A stretch of DNA of 64,000 bases from Streptomyces sp. NRRL F-5126 (GTDB taxonomy: Bacteria; Actinomycetota; Actinomycetes; Streptomycetales; Streptomycetaceae): positions 310,001 to 374,000 of the forward strand of contig NZ_JOFZ01000003.1 of the NCBI RefSeq assembly GCF_000721265.1. The letters run 5' to 3'. The notes under the pieces were generated by a model. It saw only the letters and a program-made list of their open reading frames with translations, searched no databases and had not been told where the DNA came from. Position 1 is the first letter of the stretch. Every line of letters begins with the position of its first letter. The translations under genes and the position numbers were made by a program. Shown piece after piece: positions 8,525 to 17,568 of this stretch.

Positions 8525-9269
8525 GCGGCCGGTCGCGGGGCCCGCCCGGCGCGGGAAGCGCGGGTTTCGCGGGGTGCCGGTAGGGCGTGGGGCGCGCGTG
8601 CGAGCGGTAGACGACGTACGGGCGGACGAGGTAGCCGAGTGGCGCGGTGAACGCGTGCACCAGCCGGCTGAACGGCCAGAGGGCGAACAGCACCATGGCG
8701 AGCAGCGCGTGCAGCCGGTAGACGAGGGGCGCGTGCGCCATCGCGGCCACGTCCGGGTCGAGCGCGAACAGGCTGCGGAACCAGATCGACACACCCCTGC
8801 GGTAGTCGTACGACTGGGCCGCGGCCCCCGATGCCGTCGCGGCGAGCCCGGCGGCGATGACCGCGACGAGCAGCGGGATGACGATCCGGTCGCTGCGGCT
8901 GGTGGCCCGGCGCACGGCGCGCACCCGCAGCCGCCGGTAGAGCAGGACGGCGAGTCCCGCCGCGGTGGCGGCGCCCGCGATCCCGCCCATCAGCAGGGCA
9001 TTGGCGTGGTACAGCTCCTCGCTGACGTGCAGCCGGTCCGTGACCCACTCGGGGACGAGCAGGCCCCCGGCGTGGCCCGCGATGACGAAGAACAGCCCGT
9101 AGTGGAACAGCGGGCCGCCCACGCGCAGCAGCCGGTGCTCGTGGAGCTGACTGGAGCGGGTCGTGAACCCGAACCGGTCGTAGTGGTAGCGCCACGCGGT
9201 GCCCGCGACGAGCAGCGCGAGCACGAGGTAGGGCAGCGCGCCCCACAGGGCGATGTCGAGGTGGGTCAC
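8478..9269 (-). CDS. narI: respiratory nitrate reductase gamma subunit NarI
   Basis: Membrane cytochrome b subunit (263 aa) that oxidises menaquinol and passes electrons to NarH. About five hydrophobic helices are visible, the first in LDIALWGALPYLVLALLVAG. Candidate heme-ligand histidines lie in LFHYGLFFVIAGHAGG and VYRLHALLAMVLF. The GTG start overlaps the narJ stop in a GTGA arrangement, indicating translational coupling. The C-terminal tail after residue 240 is arginine- and proline-rich and runs into the 3' end of the convergent GAP1 gene, so its last residues may be poorly constrained. It is the last gene of the nar operon. Confidence 0.93.
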   Translation of the reverse strand: MTHLDIALWGALPYLVLALLVAGTAWRYHYDRFGFTTRSSQLHEHRLLRVGGPLFHYGLFFVIAGHAGGLLVPEWVTDRLHVSEELYHANALLMGGIAGAATAAGLAVLLYRRLRVRAVRRATSRSDRIVIPLLVAVIAAGLAATASGAAAQSYDYRRGVSIWFRSLFALDPDVAAMAHAPLVYRLHALLAMVLFALWPFSRLVHAFTAPLGYLVRPYVVYRSHARPTPYRHPAKPALPAPGGPRDRPLRRAGRARRAGDRAG

Positions 9270-9910
9270 CTGCGGGCTCCTCGGGGATCTGGTCCGGCCG
9301 GCCGGACGGGGAAGGGGTCGAGCGCCACGAGCTGCGCTCCCGCGCCCACGCTCTCCGCGGGCGGCCCCGAGCGCGCGAGCCTGAGCGCCTCCTCGTGGCA
9401 GGAGGGCCCCGCGCCCGGCAGGCAGTCGCACACGGCGCGCAGCACGTCGGCGTACGGGCTGAGGTACGAGCCGAGCGCGTAGCGCAGCACCTCGACGGCG
9501 GCCCGGTGCTCGATGAGCAGGGCGGTGCCGGGGCCCGGGCAGCGTGCCGCGAACTCCAGCAGTAGCGGCAGGAAGTCGGGCAGCTCGTCGTCGGGCGGCT
9601 GCCAGCCCTCGGCGCGGTAGCGGGACTTGATGGCCGCGAGCGAGGTGCCGCGGCGGCGGGTGTCGCCGTCGGTGCAGTAGGTGAGGTAGAGGCAGCGGCG
9701 CCTGCTGCGGTCGAAGGTCGCGACGTAGCGCGCGGACAGTTCGAGCGCGGGCATGCCGTCGACGGCGTCGCAGAACCGCAGCAGGGGGGCGGCCTCCGGC
9801 GCGCCGAGGGGCGTGAGCGCGCCACGCACGCTGTCGAGCAGGCCGGGCCAGCTCTCGTCGGGGTGGCCGAGGAGCAGCGAGGCGGCCTGCAGTACGGCGG
9901 CCCGGTTCAC
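9266..9910 (-). CDS. narJ: nitrate reductase molybdenum cofactor assembly chaperone NarJ
   Basis: NarJ is a cytoplasmic chaperone of 214 aa that binds apo-NarG and holds the NarGH complex until the molybdenum cofactor is inserted. The helical TorD-like fold is visible in LQAASLLLGHPDESWPGLL, FDRSRRRCLYLTYCTDGDTR and LPDFLPLLLEFAA, all characteristic of NarJ. The GTG start sits in a GTGA overlap with the narH stop, and the stop overlaps the narI start. It is encoded third in the operon. Confidence 0.93.
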   Translation of the reverse strand: MNRAAVLQAASLLLGHPDESWPGLLDSVRGALTPLGAPEAAPLLRFCDAVDGMPALELSARYVATFDRSRRRCLYLTYCTDGDTRRRGTSLAAIKSRYRAEGWQPPDDELPDFLPLLLEFAARCPGPGTALLIEHRAAVEVLRYALGSYLSPYADVLRAVCDCLPGAGPSCHEEALRLARSGPPAESVGAGAQLVALDPFPVRPAGPDPRGARR

Positions 9911-11673
9911 CGCGGCCCCCCGGTGCCCGCGCCCTTGCCCGGGCCCTCGGCCGTGCCGGCCTCTGCCGCCGGGCGTGGGAAGAGTCCGGTGGGGCGGCCC
10001 CTGCCGTTCCAGTTGAGGAGGTTGACGCGGCCGAGCAGCCCGCCGGCCGCGGCCGGCTGCTCGCCGTGTCCGCCTCCGCAGCCCGTCCCCGCGCCCGCGC
10101 CCGCGGGTACGAGCGGCGGCGCGTGGAAGGTGTCCGGATCGAGCGGGCCGCCGGGCATCATGCCGGGTCCGCCCGCCCCGTCGAGGCTGCACCCGCCACC
10201 GTGGCCGTCGCCGCCTGCCGCCGGGTCGGTGTACCCGGTGGGGATCACGTAGCGCTCCTCGTACTTGGCGAGCGCCAGCAACCGGTACATGGACCGCATC
10301 GAGCGCTCGTCCATGCCGACCGAGCGTGCGATCGCCGGGTCCTGCTCCTCGCCCAGGTTGACGCGCCGCATGTGGGAGCGCATCGCGGCGAGCCGGCACA
10401 GTGCGGCCTCCACGGGCGCGGTGTCGCCCGCCGTGAAGAGTTCGGCGAGGTATTCGAGCGGGATGCGCAGGGAGCCGATGGCGCCGAACAGGCTGGCCGG
10501 GTCCTCGCCGTCGTGTCCCGACGAGGTGAGCGCGTCGACCACGGGCGACAGCGGCGGCACGTACCAGACCATCGGCATCGTGCGGTACTCCGGGTGCAGC
10601 GGCAGCGCGACGCGGTAGTCGGTGATGAGGGCGCGCACGGGCGAGCGGCGCGCGGCCTCGACCCAGTCGTGCGGGATGCCGGACTCCTCGGCGTCGCGCG
10701 CCACTTCGGGGTCCCCGGGGTCGAGGAAGCAGCCGAGCTGTGCCTCGTACAGGTCCTGCTCGTCGGTGGTGGCCGCCGCCTCGCCGACCTTGTCGGGGTC
10801 GTAGAGCATCACACCGAGGTAGCGGAGCCTGCCGACGCAGGTCTCGGAGCAGACGGTGGGCTCCCCCGCCTCGATGCGCGGGTAGCAGAAGGTGCACTTC
10901 TCGGCCTTGCCGGTGGCGTGGTTGAAGTACACCTTCTTGTACGGGCAGCCGCTGACGCACATCCGCCAGCCCCGGCAGCGGTCCTGGTCGACAAGGACGA
11001 TGCCGTCCTCGACGCGCTTGTACAGCGCGCCGGAAGGACACACCGCGACGCAGGCGGGGTTGAGGCAGTGCTCGCAGATGCGCGGCAGGTAGAACATGAA
11101 CGCCTGCTCGTACTCCAGGCGGACCTTGTCGCTCATCTTCCGCAGCACCGGGTCGGCGGCGAGCTGCTCGGGGCCGCCGCCGAGGTCGTCGTCCCAGTTC
11201 GGGCCCCAAGTGACGTCGGCGGGCGCGCCGTCGATCAGGGAGCGCGGGCGCGCGGTGGGCAGGTCGTCGCCGAGCGGGGCGGTGGTCAGGTTCTCGTAGT
11301 CGTACGTCCAGGGCTGGTAGTAGTCGTCGAGGGTGGGCAGTTCGGGGTTGGCGAACAGGCGCGCGAGGCGGCGCGCCCTGCCGCCTGTGCGCGGCACGAG
11401 ACGGCCGTGCTTGAGTTCCCAGCCGCCGCGCCACCTGTCCTGGTCCTCGTGCCCGCGCGGGTAGCCCTGGCCCGGGCGGGTCTCGACGTTGTTGAACCAC
11501 GCGTACTCGGTGCCGGTGCGGTTGGTCCACGTCTGCTTGCACGTGACGGAGCAGGTGTGGCAGCCGATGCACTTGTCGAGGTTCATCACCATGGCGACCT
11601 GGGCCATGACCCGGCGCGGCCGCGGGGGGCGTCCGGTGTGCTGCCGGGTGCGTCGGCTCTTGCTGCGAGGCAT
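9907..11673 (-). CDS. narH: nitrate reductase beta subunit NarH
   Basis: Cytoplasmic iron-sulfur electron-transfer subunit. The four cysteine groups expected for three 4Fe-4S clusters and one 3Fe-4S cluster are present: KCIGCHTCSVTCKQTW, CEHCLNPACVAVCPSG, CRGWRMCVSGCP (Trp replaces a Cys at the 3Fe-4S site, as is normal for NarH) and KCTFCY...CSETC. The ATG at 11673 is one base past the narG stop and is used here. It adds 21 basic residues before MAQVAMVMNLDKC, so the ATG at 11610 is an alternative. At 588 aa the protein is long: roughly the last 90 residues are a Gly/Pro-rich stretch with GGGCSLDG and GTGCGGGHG, which is not part of the standard fold. Confidence 0.94.
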   Translation of the reverse strand: MPRSKSRRTRQHTGRPPRPRRVMAQVAMVMNLDKCIGCHTCSVTCKQTWTNRTGTEYAWFNNVETRPGQGYPRGHEDQDRWRGGWELKHGRLVPRTGGRARRLARLFANPELPTLDDYYQPWTYDYENLTTAPLGDDLPTARPRSLIDGAPADVTWGPNWDDDLGGGPEQLAADPVLRKMSDKVRLEYEQAFMFYLPRICEHCLNPACVAVCPSGALYKRVEDGIVLVDQDRCRGWRMCVSGCPYKKVYFNHATGKAEKCTFCYPRIEAGEPTVCSETCVGRLRYLGVMLYDPDKVGEAAATTDEQDLYEAQLGCFLDPGDPEVARDAEESGIPHDWVEAARRSPVRALITDYRVALPLHPEYRTMPMVWYVPPLSPVVDALTSSGHDGEDPASLFGAIGSLRIPLEYLAELFTAGDTAPVEAALCRLAAMRSHMRRVNLGEEQDPAIARSVGMDERSMRSMYRLLALAKYEERYVIPTGYTDPAAGGDGHGGGCSLDGAGGPGMMPGGPLDPDTFHAPPLVPAGAGAGTGCGGGHGEQPAAAGGLLGRVNLLNWNGRGRPTGLFPRPAAEAGTAEGPGKGAGTGGPR

Positions 11674-11674
11674 G

Positions 11675-14600
11675 TCAGTACTCCACGTGCTGGGAACGGC
11701 GGCGGATGGTGGTGACCGTGTCGCGCTGGCTGCCGGTCGGTCCGTAGTAGTTCGGCGAGAACGACAACTGGCCGTAGCCGCCGATGAGGTGAGTCGGCTT
11801 GATGAGCAGCTTGGTGAGGGCGTTGTGCACGCCGCCCCGGCGCCCGGTCGCCTCCGTGCGCGGCACGTTCACGAGGCGTTCCTGGACGTGGTACATGAAC
11901 ACCGTGCCGGCCGGCATGCGGTGGGAGACGATGGCACGCGCCGCGACGACGCCGTTGGCGTTGACGGCCTCGACCCACTCGTTGTCGGCCGCGCCGATGG
12001 CGGCGGCGTCGGCGGGGCTCATCCAGATGACGGGGCCGCCGCGCGCGAGTGTCTGCATCAGCAGGTTCTCCTGGTACTCGGAGTGGATCGACCACTTCGA
12101 GTGCGGTGTGACATAACGCACCGTCACGGCCCGTCCTGTGGCCGCGCCCGGTTCGCCGGTGGGTTCGTTCAGTGCCGCGAGGTCGAGCGGCGGCCGGAAC
12201 ACGGGCAGTTGCTCTCCCAGTTCGGCCATCCAGTCGTGGTCGAGGTAGAAGTGCTGCCGTCCGGTCAGGGTGTGCCAGGGCTTGTTGTGCTCGGTGTTGA
12301 CGGTGAAGGGCGAGTACCTGCGGTCGGTGGCCTCCTTGCCCGACCACTCGAAGCTCGTACCCACCTGTACGGGCCGCTCCTGCGTGTCGGAGAAGACCAC
12401 ACGCCGTTCGGCGACGGAGTCCGCGAGCTCGCCGAGCCCGGTGTCCGCTCCGCAGCGGTCCGCCAGGCGCCTGAACCCCTCGGCGGCGATACGCCCGTTG
12501 GTCGTGCCGGACAGGGCGAGGATCGCCTCGCACAGCTTGACGTCGGTGTCGAGCGAAGGCCGCCCGACTGCGGGGCCCTCGGCCGCGGACGTGCCGCACC
12601 GCTCGGCGAGCCGCGCCGCCTCCGCGTGCGGCTGCACGGTGACGCCCTTGACGGTCATGCCGTGCTCCTCGGCCAGCGGCCCGAACGCGGCGAGCTTGTC
12701 GGCGACGGCCGTGTAGTCACGCTCGACCAGGGTTACCCGCTGGGTGGTGCGCCCCGGCCGCGGCGGTGGTCCGCCGGCCGCCCAGTCGGCGACCGTGCCA
12801 CCCGGCTGGGCGGTCTCGTCCTCGGAGTCGTGCTGGAGCGCCGTGGCGACGAGGTCGTAGGCGGTGCCGAGGCGTCCCTCGGCCAACTCGGCGACCTTGC
12901 GGGCGAGTCCGTGGAAGATCTCGAAGTCCGTGCGGGCCTGCCAGGGCGGTGTGATGGCGGGGCTGAAGGCGTGCACGTAGGGGTGCATGTCCGTGCTGGA
13001 CAGGTCGTGCTTCTCGTACCAGGTTGCGGCGGGCAGCACGAGGTCGGAGAAGAGCGTGGTCGACGTCATGCGGAAGTCGAGCGAGAGCAGCAGGTCGAGC
13101 TTGCCGCGCGGCGCCTCGTCGCGCCAGGTGACGTCCCGGGGCCGGCTGCCCTCGGGGGCCGCTTCCGCGCTCGCGTTGTCCCGCGCTCCGAGCAGGTGGC
13201 GCAGGAAGTACTCGTTGCCCTTGGCGGACGAGCCGATGAGGTTGGCCCGCCACACGGTCAGCACGCGCGGCCAGTTGGCGGGGGCGTCCGGGTCCTCGCA
13301 GGCGAAGCGGAGCCGCCCGTCGGCGAGCCGGTCGGCGACCCAGTCGCCGGCCTCCTCGCCGCTGGCGCGCACCTGCCGCCCGAGGTCGAGCGGGTTGCCG
13401 TCGAAGGTCGGGTACGAGGGCATCCAGCCGAGCCGGACCGACTGGGCGACGAGGTCGGCGGTGTGGCGCCCGGTGAAGGTGCCGCGGCCGGTGGGTGAGG
13501 CCAGGGCGTCGGCGCCGTACGCCTCGTAGCGCCACTGGCCGGTGTGCAGGTACCAGTACGGGGTCCCGGCCATCTGGCGCGAGGGGCGTACCCAGTCGGC
13601 GGCGGTCGACAGCTGCTGCCAGCCGGTGTAGGGGCGCACCTTCTCCTGGCCGACGTAGTGGGCCCAGCCGCCGCCGTTGACGCCCTGGCAGCCGGTGAGG
13701 ATCAGCAGGGAGAGGAACGAGCGGTAGATGGTGTCGGAGTGGAACCAGTGGTTGGTGCCCGCCCCCATCACGATCATGGAGCGGCCGCGGGTCTTCTCGG
13801 CCGTGGCGGCGAACTCGCGTGCCACCCGGATCGCGGCGGCCGCCGGCACGGAGGTGATCTCCTCCTGCCAGACGGGGGTGCCGGGCTCTGCCGCGTCGTC
13901 GTACCCGGCGGGCCACTGCCCGGGCAGTCCTGGCCTGGCCACCGCGTACCGCGCGAGCAGCAGGTCGAAGACGGTGGTGACGAGGCGTCCGCCGACCTCG
14001 CGGGCGGGTACGCCCCGGGCGACGGTGGGCGCATCGTGCCCGCCCGGTGCGGTGTCGAACCGCGGCAGTACCGTCTCCACGCCCATGCCGCCGTGGTGGT
14101 GGAAGGACAGCAGCGGGTCGACGCCGCCGAGGTCGAGGTTCCAGTTGCCGGTGCCGCTCTTGGCCCAGCGGTGGCCGAGCGTGCCCTTCGGGGCGACGAC
14201 CTCGTCGGTGTCCGAGTCGACCAGCACCGGCATCCAGCGGCGCGCCTGGGCGTCCGCGTCCTGGGCGAGCCCGAGCTCGGCCGCCGTGACGAACTTGCCC
14301 GGCACGTACCTGCCGTCCGCACGCTTCTCGAGCGCGACGAGGAACGGCAGGTCGGTGAAGCGTTTGACGTAGTCGGCGAAGTAGGGAGCCTGCCGCTCGA
14401 CGAAGTACTCGCTGAGGATGACGTGGCCCATGGCCATGGCGAGCGCGCCGTCCGTGCCAGGATGCGGATGCAGCCACTCGTCGGCGAACTTCGTGGCGTC
14501 CGCGTAGTCGGGCGAGACCACCACGACCTTCTGGCCCCGGTAGCGCGCCTCCGCCATCCAGTGCGCGTCCGGCGTCCGCGTCACCGGCACGTTCGAACCC

Positions 14601-15409
14601 CACAGCATCAGGTACGCCGCGTCCCACCAGTCCCCCGACTCCGGCACGTCCGTCTGGTCCCCGAACACCTGCGGCGACGCCACCGGCAGATCCGCGTACC
14701 AGTCGTAGAACGAGATCATCGGCGCACCGATCAACGACATGAACCGCGCGCCGATCGCGTGCGAGGCCATCGACATGGCCGGGATGGGCGAGAAGCCCGC
14801 GACGCGGTCGGGCCCGTACCTGGCGATGGTGTGGACGTGCGCGGCCGCGGCCATCTCCAGCGCCTCGTCCCACGAGACGCGCACGAGGCCGCCTCGGCCC
14901 CTGGCCGACTGGTAGGCGCGGCGCCGTTCGGGATCGTCCGTGATCTCGGCCCAGGCGGCGACGGGATCGCCGAGCCTGCGCCTCGCCTCCCGGTACATGT
15001 CGACGAGCACGCCCCGTGCCAGGGGGTGGCGGACGCGGGTCGGCGAGTAGGTGTACCAGGAGAAGGACGCGCCGCGAGGGCAGCCGCGCGGCTCGTACTC
15101 GGGCCTGTCGGGGCCGACCGTGGGGTAGTCGGTCTGCTGCGTCTCCCAGGTGATCAGGCCGTCCTTGACGTACACCTTCCAGGAGCACGAGCCGGTGCAG
15201 TTCACGCCGTGGGTCGAGCGCACGACCTTGTCGTGCGACCAGCGCTCCCGGTACGGCGTGTCGTTGACGGACTGGTCCGAGCGGAACACCGCCCTGCCGT
15301 CGGCGGTGACCGGTGCGGTGCGCACCAGCCGCCCCGCCGCGAGCAGCCTGTCCGCGGCCGCCCCCGCGATCTTCTCGCCCCGTTCGCGCGCCCTGCCGAG
15401 CACCACCAC
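11675..15409 (-). CDS. narG: respiratory nitrate reductase alpha subunit NarG
   Basis: Catalytic subunit (about 1244 aa) reducing nitrate to nitrite on the cytoplasmic face with a molybdo-bis-pyranopterin cofactor. The N-terminal FS0 cluster motif HGVNCTGSCSWKVYVKDG has the expected His plus Cys ligands. GCPRGASFSWYTYSPTRVRHP, WGSNVPVTRTPDAHW and the C-terminal TPHSKWSIHSEYQ are NarG signatures. The frame is open to an ATG at 15454, but AGGAGG at 15414-15419 sits just before three consecutive GTG codons (15409, 15406, 15403), so a GTG start is favoured. It heads the narGHJI operon and shows no frameshift or missing block. Confidence 0.94.
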   Translation of the reverse strand: MVVLGRARERGEKIAGAAADRLLAAGRLVRTAPVTADGRAVFRSDQSVNDTPYRERWSHDKVVRSTHGVNCTGSCSWKVYVKDGLITWETQQTDYPTVGPDRPEYEPRGCPRGASFSWYTYSPTRVRHPLARGVLVDMYREARRRLGDPVAAWAEITDDPERRRAYQSARGRGGLVRVSWDEALEMAAAAHVHTIARYGPDRVAGFSPIPAMSMASHAIGARFMSLIGAPMISFYDWYADLPVASPQVFGDQTDVPESGDWWDAAYLMLWGSNVPVTRTPDAHWMAEARYRGQKVVVVSPDYADATKFADEWLHPHPGTDGALAMAMGHVILSEYFVERQAPYFADYVKRFTDLPFLVALEKRADGRYVPGKFVTAAELGLAQDADAQARRWMPVLVDSDTDEVVAPKGTLGHRWAKSGTGNWNLDLGGVDPLLSFHHHGGMGVETVLPRFDTAPGGHDAPTVARGVPAREVGGRLVTTVFDLLLARYAVARPGLPGQWPAGYDDAAEPGTPVWQEEITSVPAAAAIRVAREFAATAEKTRGRSMIVMGAGTNHWFHSDTIYRSFLSLLILTGCQGVNGGGWAHYVGQEKVRPYTGWQQLSTAADWVRPSRQMAGTPYWYLHTGQWRYEAYGADALASPTGRGTFTGRHTADLVAQSVRLGWMPSYPTFDGNPLDLGRQVRASGEEAGDWVADRLADGRLRFACEDPDAPANWPRVLTVWRANLIGSSAKGNEYFLRHLLGARDNASAEAAPEGSRPRDVTWRDEAPRGKLDLLLSLDFRMTSTTLFSDLVLPAATWYEKHDLSSTDMHPYVHAFSPAITPPWQARTDFEIFHGLARKVAELAEGRLGTAYDLVATALQHDSEDETAQPGGTVADWAAGGPPPRPGRTTQRVTLVERDYTAVADKLAAFGPLAEEHGMTVKGVTVQPHAEAARLAERCGTSAAEGPAVGRPSLDTDVKLCEAILALSGTTNGRIAAEGFRRLADRCGADTGLGELADSVAERRVVFSDTQERPVQVGTSFEWSGKEATDRRYSPFTVNTEHNKPWHTLTGRQHFYLDHDWMAELGEQLPVFRPPLDLAALNEPTGEPGAATGRAVTVRYVTPHSKWSIHSEYQENLLMQTLARGGPVIWMSPADAAAIGAADNEWVEAVNANGVVAARAIVSHRMPAGTVFMYHVQERLVNVPRTEATGRRGGVHNALTKLLIKPTHLIGGYGQLSFSPNYYGPTGSQRDTVTTIRRRSQHVEY

Positions 15410-15460
15410 ACGCCCTCCTCGCTGCACACCACCTGCGATTGACACGGAGAGCATTCATCC

Positions 15461-15477
15461 AGCTACCAACGGTAACT
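15461..15477. promoter_or_regulatory. inverted repeat in the narG promoter region
   Basis: AGCTACC-AAC-GGTAACT has seven-base arms with one mismatch. It lies about 52-68 bases upstream of the narG GTG cluster in a stretch that is distinctly AT-richer than the genes. It could be the operator of a dimeric regulator. A second possible element, GAGGACTTTTCAACC at 15511-15525, partly resembles the DevR/OsdR half-site GGGACTTT. Confidence 0.35.
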
Positions 15478-15601
15478 GCTGGTGCTTGACTCTACTTGTG
15501 GAGAGATAGCGAGGACTTTTCAACCACTTTGCGTTCTTTTCTGAAGGAACGTCAATGCACGAGGTCGGACCATATGACTGCCGTCGGGTACGCACGCGAA
15601 A

Positions 15602-15641
15602 CGGCCCGGCCGCAGCGGACACAGCCGCCGCGGCCGGGCCG
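15602..15641 (-). terminator. terminator after msrB
   Basis: A perfect 12-base stem (CGGCCCGGCCGC at 15602-15613 against 15630-15641) closes a 16-base interior that can pair further. It starts 12 bases past the msrB stop at 15653 and separates msrB from the nar operon promoter. Confidence 0.75.
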
Positions 15642-15652
15642 CTCGGTCGGGC

Positions 15653-16078
15653 TCAGGCCTCGTCGGGCGTGAGCTTCAGCGAGATGCTGTTGATGCAGTA
15701 GCGCTGGTCCGTGGGGGTGGGGTAGCCCTCACCCTTGAAGACGTGGCCGAGGTGCGAGCCGCAGTCCGCACAGCGGACCTCGGTGCGGGCCATGCCGAAG
15801 GAGCGGTCCTCGATCAGCTCCACCGCGTCACTGTCCTTCGGGTCGAAGAACGACGGCCAGCCGCAGTGCGACTCGAACTTCGTGTCCGAGCGGAAGAGCT
15901 CGGCGCCGCAGGCGCGGCACGCGTACACACCCGCCGTCTTGGTGTCGGTGTACTCGCCGGTGAAGGCCGGCTCGGTGGCCGCCCCGCGCAGGACCGCGTA
16001 CTCCTTGTCGGACAGTTCGGCACGCCACTGGTCGTCGGTCTTGACGACGTCGTATGCCTTCTTGATTCCGGATGCCAC
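15653..16078 (-). CDS. msrB: peptide-methionine (R)-S-oxide reductase
   Basis: MsrB (141 aa) reduces the R-sulfoxide of methionine residues, repairing oxidised proteins in the cytoplasm. The zinc site is complete (CRAC at 54-57 and CADC at 103-106). The catalytic cysteine is C128 in RYCINSISL, and HCGWPSF is the substrate-pocket motif. The GTG start at 16078 has AGGAG five bases upstream. It lies 11 bases after murC on the same strand, so the two are very likely co-transcribed. A strong hairpin follows the stop. Confidence 0.95.
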   Translation of the reverse strand: MASGIKKAYDVVKTDDQWRAELSDKEYAVLRGAATEPAFTGEYTDTKTAGVYACRACGAELFRSDTKFESHCGWPSFFDPKDSDAVELIEDRSFGMARTEVRCADCGSHLGHVFKGEGYPTPTDQRYCINSISLKLTPDEA

Positions 16079-16089
16079 GCGAACTCCTC

Positions 16090-17505
16090 TCAGTCGCCCA
16101 GGCGGGCGAGGACCAGCGGGCCGAGGTCCGTGACGTCACCCGCCCCCATGGTGAGAACGAGGTCACCCCCCCTGACCATTCCCGCGACCAGGCCGGGCAC
16201 GGCGTCCTTGGAGTGCACCGGCGTGACCTCGGCGCCCGCCGTGCGCGCCGCTTCGATGATCAGCTCGCTGGTGACGCCGGGCAGCGGGTCCTCGCGCGCG
16301 GGGTAGATGTCGAGGACGGCCGACGCGTCGGCGAGGGCGAGCGCCTCGCCCATCTCGCGGCCCAGTTCCCGCGTGCGGGAGAACAGGTGCGGCTGGAAGA
16401 CGACGACCAGCTTGGACTCGCCGGGCAGCGCTGCCCGCATGGCCTCCAGGTCGGCGGTCATCTCCGTCGGGTGGTGGGCGTACGAGTCGACGACCCGCAC
16501 CCCGCCGGCCTCGCCCTTGAGCTGGAGGCGGCGGCCGACTCCGGTGTACGAGCCGAGCGCTGCCGCCAGGTCTCCCGCGGGCACGCCGAGCGCCACGCCG
16601 GCGACGAGCGCGGCGACCGCGTTGGTGGCGTAGTGGCGGCCCGGCACGGACACCTCGAAGGCCACCTCCACGCCGTCGAGCACGACGGTCACCTGGCTGG
16701 TCAGCCCGTTCGGCTCGATGGCGAGGATGCGTACGTCCGCGTCCGGGGAGAGCCCGTAGGTGACGATCCGCGGCGTGTCCGTTCCTCGACGCGCTCGCCG
16801 CACCCGCCGCGTCAGCTCGACCGCCCCCGCCTGGTCGGCGGAGACGACGAGCGTCCCGCCGGGCACGATCTTGGCCGCGAACTTCTCGAACGACTCGTGG
16901 ATCTCGTCCATCGACGCGTAGTTCGCATGGTGGTCGAGCTCGACGTTGAGGACGATCGCGACCTCGGGGTCGTACTTCTGGAAGCTGCGGTCGCTCTCGT
17001 CGGCCTCGGCCACGAAGATGTCGCCGTCGCCATGGCTCGCGTTGGTGCCCGGGCCCGCGAGGTCGCCGCCGATGGCGTACGAGGGCGCGAGGCCCAGCTC
17101 GCCGAGCGCCACCGCCAGCATCGACGTGGTGGTCGTCTTGCCGTGCGTGCCGGCGACGGCCAGGCCGCGCCCGCCGCGCATCAGCGAGGCGAGCGCGTCC
17201 GACCTGTGCACCACGGGGATGGAGAGCTCTTCCGCCCGCACCAGCTCGGGGTTGTCCGCCCGGATGGCGCTGGAGACGACGACGCACGTGGCGTCGTCGG
17301 CGAGGTGCGCGGCGTCGTGCCCGACGTGGACGACGACCCCGACCGTCCGCAGCGCCTCGGCCGTGGCCGACTCCCTGGCGTCGCTGCCGGCCACCTTCGC
17401 GCCGCGCTGGGCGAGGATCTTGGCGATGCCCGACATGCCCGCGCCGCCGATGCCGATGAAGTGCGGCCGCTCCATGGCGGCGGGGATGCCGGTGGCGGAT
17501 GCCAT
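16090..17505 (-). CDS. murC: UDP-N-acetylmuramate--L-alanine ligase
   Basis: MurC (471 aa) adds L-alanine to UDP-MurNAc, the first amino-acid step of peptidoglycan precursor synthesis. FIGIGGAGMSGIAKIL is the N-terminal UDP-binding Rossmann motif. AGTHGKTTTTSM is the ATP P-loop, and DEYAHHPTE-type residues appear as DSYAHHPTEM in the central/C-terminal region. The ATG at 17505 follows GGAG. The length is normal. It sits alone from other mur genes, as in other Streptomyces, and is followed closely by msrB. Confidence 0.96.
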   Translation of the reverse strand: MASATGIPAAMERPHFIGIGGAGMSGIAKILAQRGAKVAGSDARESATAEALRTVGVVVHVGHDAAHLADDATCVVVSSAIRADNPELVRAEELSIPVVHRSDALASLMRGGRGLAVAGTHGKTTTTSMLAVALGELGLAPSYAIGGDLAGPGTNASHGDGDIFVAEADESDRSFQKYDPEVAIVLNVELDHHANYASMDEIHESFEKFAAKIVPGGTLVVSADQAGAVELTRRVRRARRGTDTPRIVTYGLSPDADVRILAIEPNGLTSQVTVVLDGVEVAFEVSVPGRHYATNAVAALVAGVALGVPAGDLAAALGSYTGVGRRLQLKGEAGGVRVVDSYAHHPTEMTADLEAMRAALPGESKLVVVFQPHLFSRTRELGREMGEALALADASAVLDIYPAREDPLPGVTSELIIEAARTAGAEVTPVHSKDAVPGLVAGMVRGGDLVLTMGAGDVTDLGPLVLARLGD

Positions 17506-17568
17506 ACGTGTCTCCAGTGGGGGCTCGCGCGGGAGCCTGACAGGTCAGGCCGTGGGTCGCGCCTCACC

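Noticed and set aside
15438..15443. TTGACA on the plus strand near narG as a -35 box
   Set aside because: It points away from any gene in that direction and has no matching -10 at the right distance.
12717..15458. 913-codon minus-strand frame over narG
   Set aside because: It is narG read in another frame; the true frame has all NarG motifs.
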